Assembly (NCBI GenBank): GCA_937903155.1
Contig: CALCZU010000140.1
Location: 1-14,697, forward strand
DNA length: 14,697 nucleotides
Source of the DNA: an uncultured Bdellovibrionales bacterium
Lineage (GTDB): Bacteria > Bdellovibrionota > FAC87 > UBA2466
Direction: 5' to 3'
The notes beneath the pieces are model-generated. The model made no database searches. It had not been told where the DNA came from and saw only the letters and a program-made list of their open reading frames with translations. Each line of letters starts with the position of its first letter. Position 1 is the stretch's first letter. Below are positions 14,489 through 14,697 of this stretch, piece after piece. The translations under genes and the position numbers were made by a program.

Positions 14489-14602
14489 ATGAAATTGAAA
14501 TGTATTTTCTGCGTTCTTCTCTCAGCTCTCTTTGCATCTATCGCCTTTGTAAATGTCTCCGATTTTCAGAGCACAACATCCATCTCTGCTCCAAATCGCT
14601 AA
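14489..14602 (+). CDS. 37-residue secreted or membrane peptide
   Basis: The reading frame has 37 codons and a TAA at 14600-14602. The peptide begins with a basic stretch (MKLK), then a hydrophobic run CIFCVLLSALFASIAFV (residues 5-21), then a polar Ser/Thr-rich tail ending SISAPNR. It could be a single-pass membrane peptide or an exported peptide with a short mature part. Two cysteines (C5, C8) lie at the membrane edge; no lipobox is evident. The AAGGAG ribosome binding site and the intergenic region with inverted repeats upstream support expression. No family is recognised. It is followed closely by the half-palindrome at the contig end, so no downstream partner can be seen. Confidence 0.55.
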   Translation: MKLKCIFCVLLSALFASIAFVNVSDFQSTTSISAPNR

Positions 14603-14612
14603 GAATTTTGAG

Positions 14613-14677
14613 CCCCGTCATTGCGAGCGTGCGTAGCACGCGCGGCAACCTTTGTACGCGGAACTGGGAAGGTTGCC
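14613..14677. repeat. Truncated second palindromic repeat at the contig end
   Basis: The stretch opens with CCCCGTCATTGCGAG and continues to GGCAACCTT (14644-14652), then turns back with AAGGTTGCC (14669-14677), after which the adapter begins. The right arm is cut after 9 nt; a full element would continue with the inverse of the left arm. Inside the left arm, GCGTGC-GTA-GCACGC (14627-14641) is a smaller palindrome. The outer CCCGTC-W-TTGC-R-AG and inner GCAAYCT match the element at 10966-11067, so both belong to one family with different middles. Confidence 0.75.
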
Positions 14678-14697
14678 AGATCGGAAGAGCGTCGTGT
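14678..14697. other. Illumina adapter remnant at right contig end
   Basis: The last 20 bases begin AGATCGGAAGAGCGTCGTG, the reverse complement of the Illumina TruSeq read-1 adapter. They are not genomic. Genomic sequence ends at 14677, inside the loop-proximal part of a palindrome. Confidence 0.96.

Noticed and set aside
1..14697. Possible phage, defence or mobile gene cluster
   Set aside because: No integrase, transposase, toxin-antitoxin, nuclease or CRISPR repeat is visible; apart from the palindromic repeats the genes are housekeeping, catabolic or envelope proteins.

Overview
The window is an assembled contig of moderate GC content (judged by eye) from a Gram-negative bacterium. The LptG lipopolysaccharide permease, a lipoprotein with a lipobox and a probable outer-membrane protein all point that way. 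The lineage cannot be fixed from the sequence; a Bdellovibrionota/Deltaproteobacteria-type organism is only a guess. Both ends carry residual Illumina adapter (1-16 and 14678-14697), so the biological sequence is 17-14677.

Left part (17-5825): the 3' part of an RluA-family pseudouridine synthase gene, then a tight same-strand block alaS-lptG-def-fmt. The lptG, def and fmt junctions overlap by 1 or 4 nt (TAATG, GTGA, TAATG), so the block is probably one transcript. It joins tRNA charging, LPS export, N-terminal formylation of Met-tRNA and later deformylation.

Middle (5822-10936): a possible sigma70-type promoter overlaps the fmt stop codon. It leads into rpe (ribulose-phosphate 3-epimerase), followed with almost no spacing by hutH, hutU and hutI. 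These three encode histidine -> urocanate -> imidazolonepropionate -> formiminoglutamate. No hutG, hutF, regulator or transporter is present here. HutI appears short at its C-terminus.

Right part (10937-14677): a long near-perfect palindromic repeat lies between the convergent hutI and a minus-strand secreted DUF4833-like protein gene. Divergent from that gene is a two-gene plus-strand operon: a probable outer-membrane beta-barrel protein and a lipoprotein of the alkaline phosphatase/phosphodiesterase superfamily with a full set of metal ligands. It overlaps tail-to-tail with a small secreted hypothetical protein on the minus strand. Beyond that are an intergenic region with inverted repeats, a 37-codon secreted or membrane peptide gene with a strong ribosome binding site, and half of a second palindrome of the same repeat family, inside which the assembly stops.

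Most of the window is ordinary housekeeping and catabolic DNA. The less explained material is the palindromic repeat family, the OMP/lipoprotein-phosphodiesterase operon and the short peptide gene. I see no phage, CRISPR, transposase, tRNA or rRNA.
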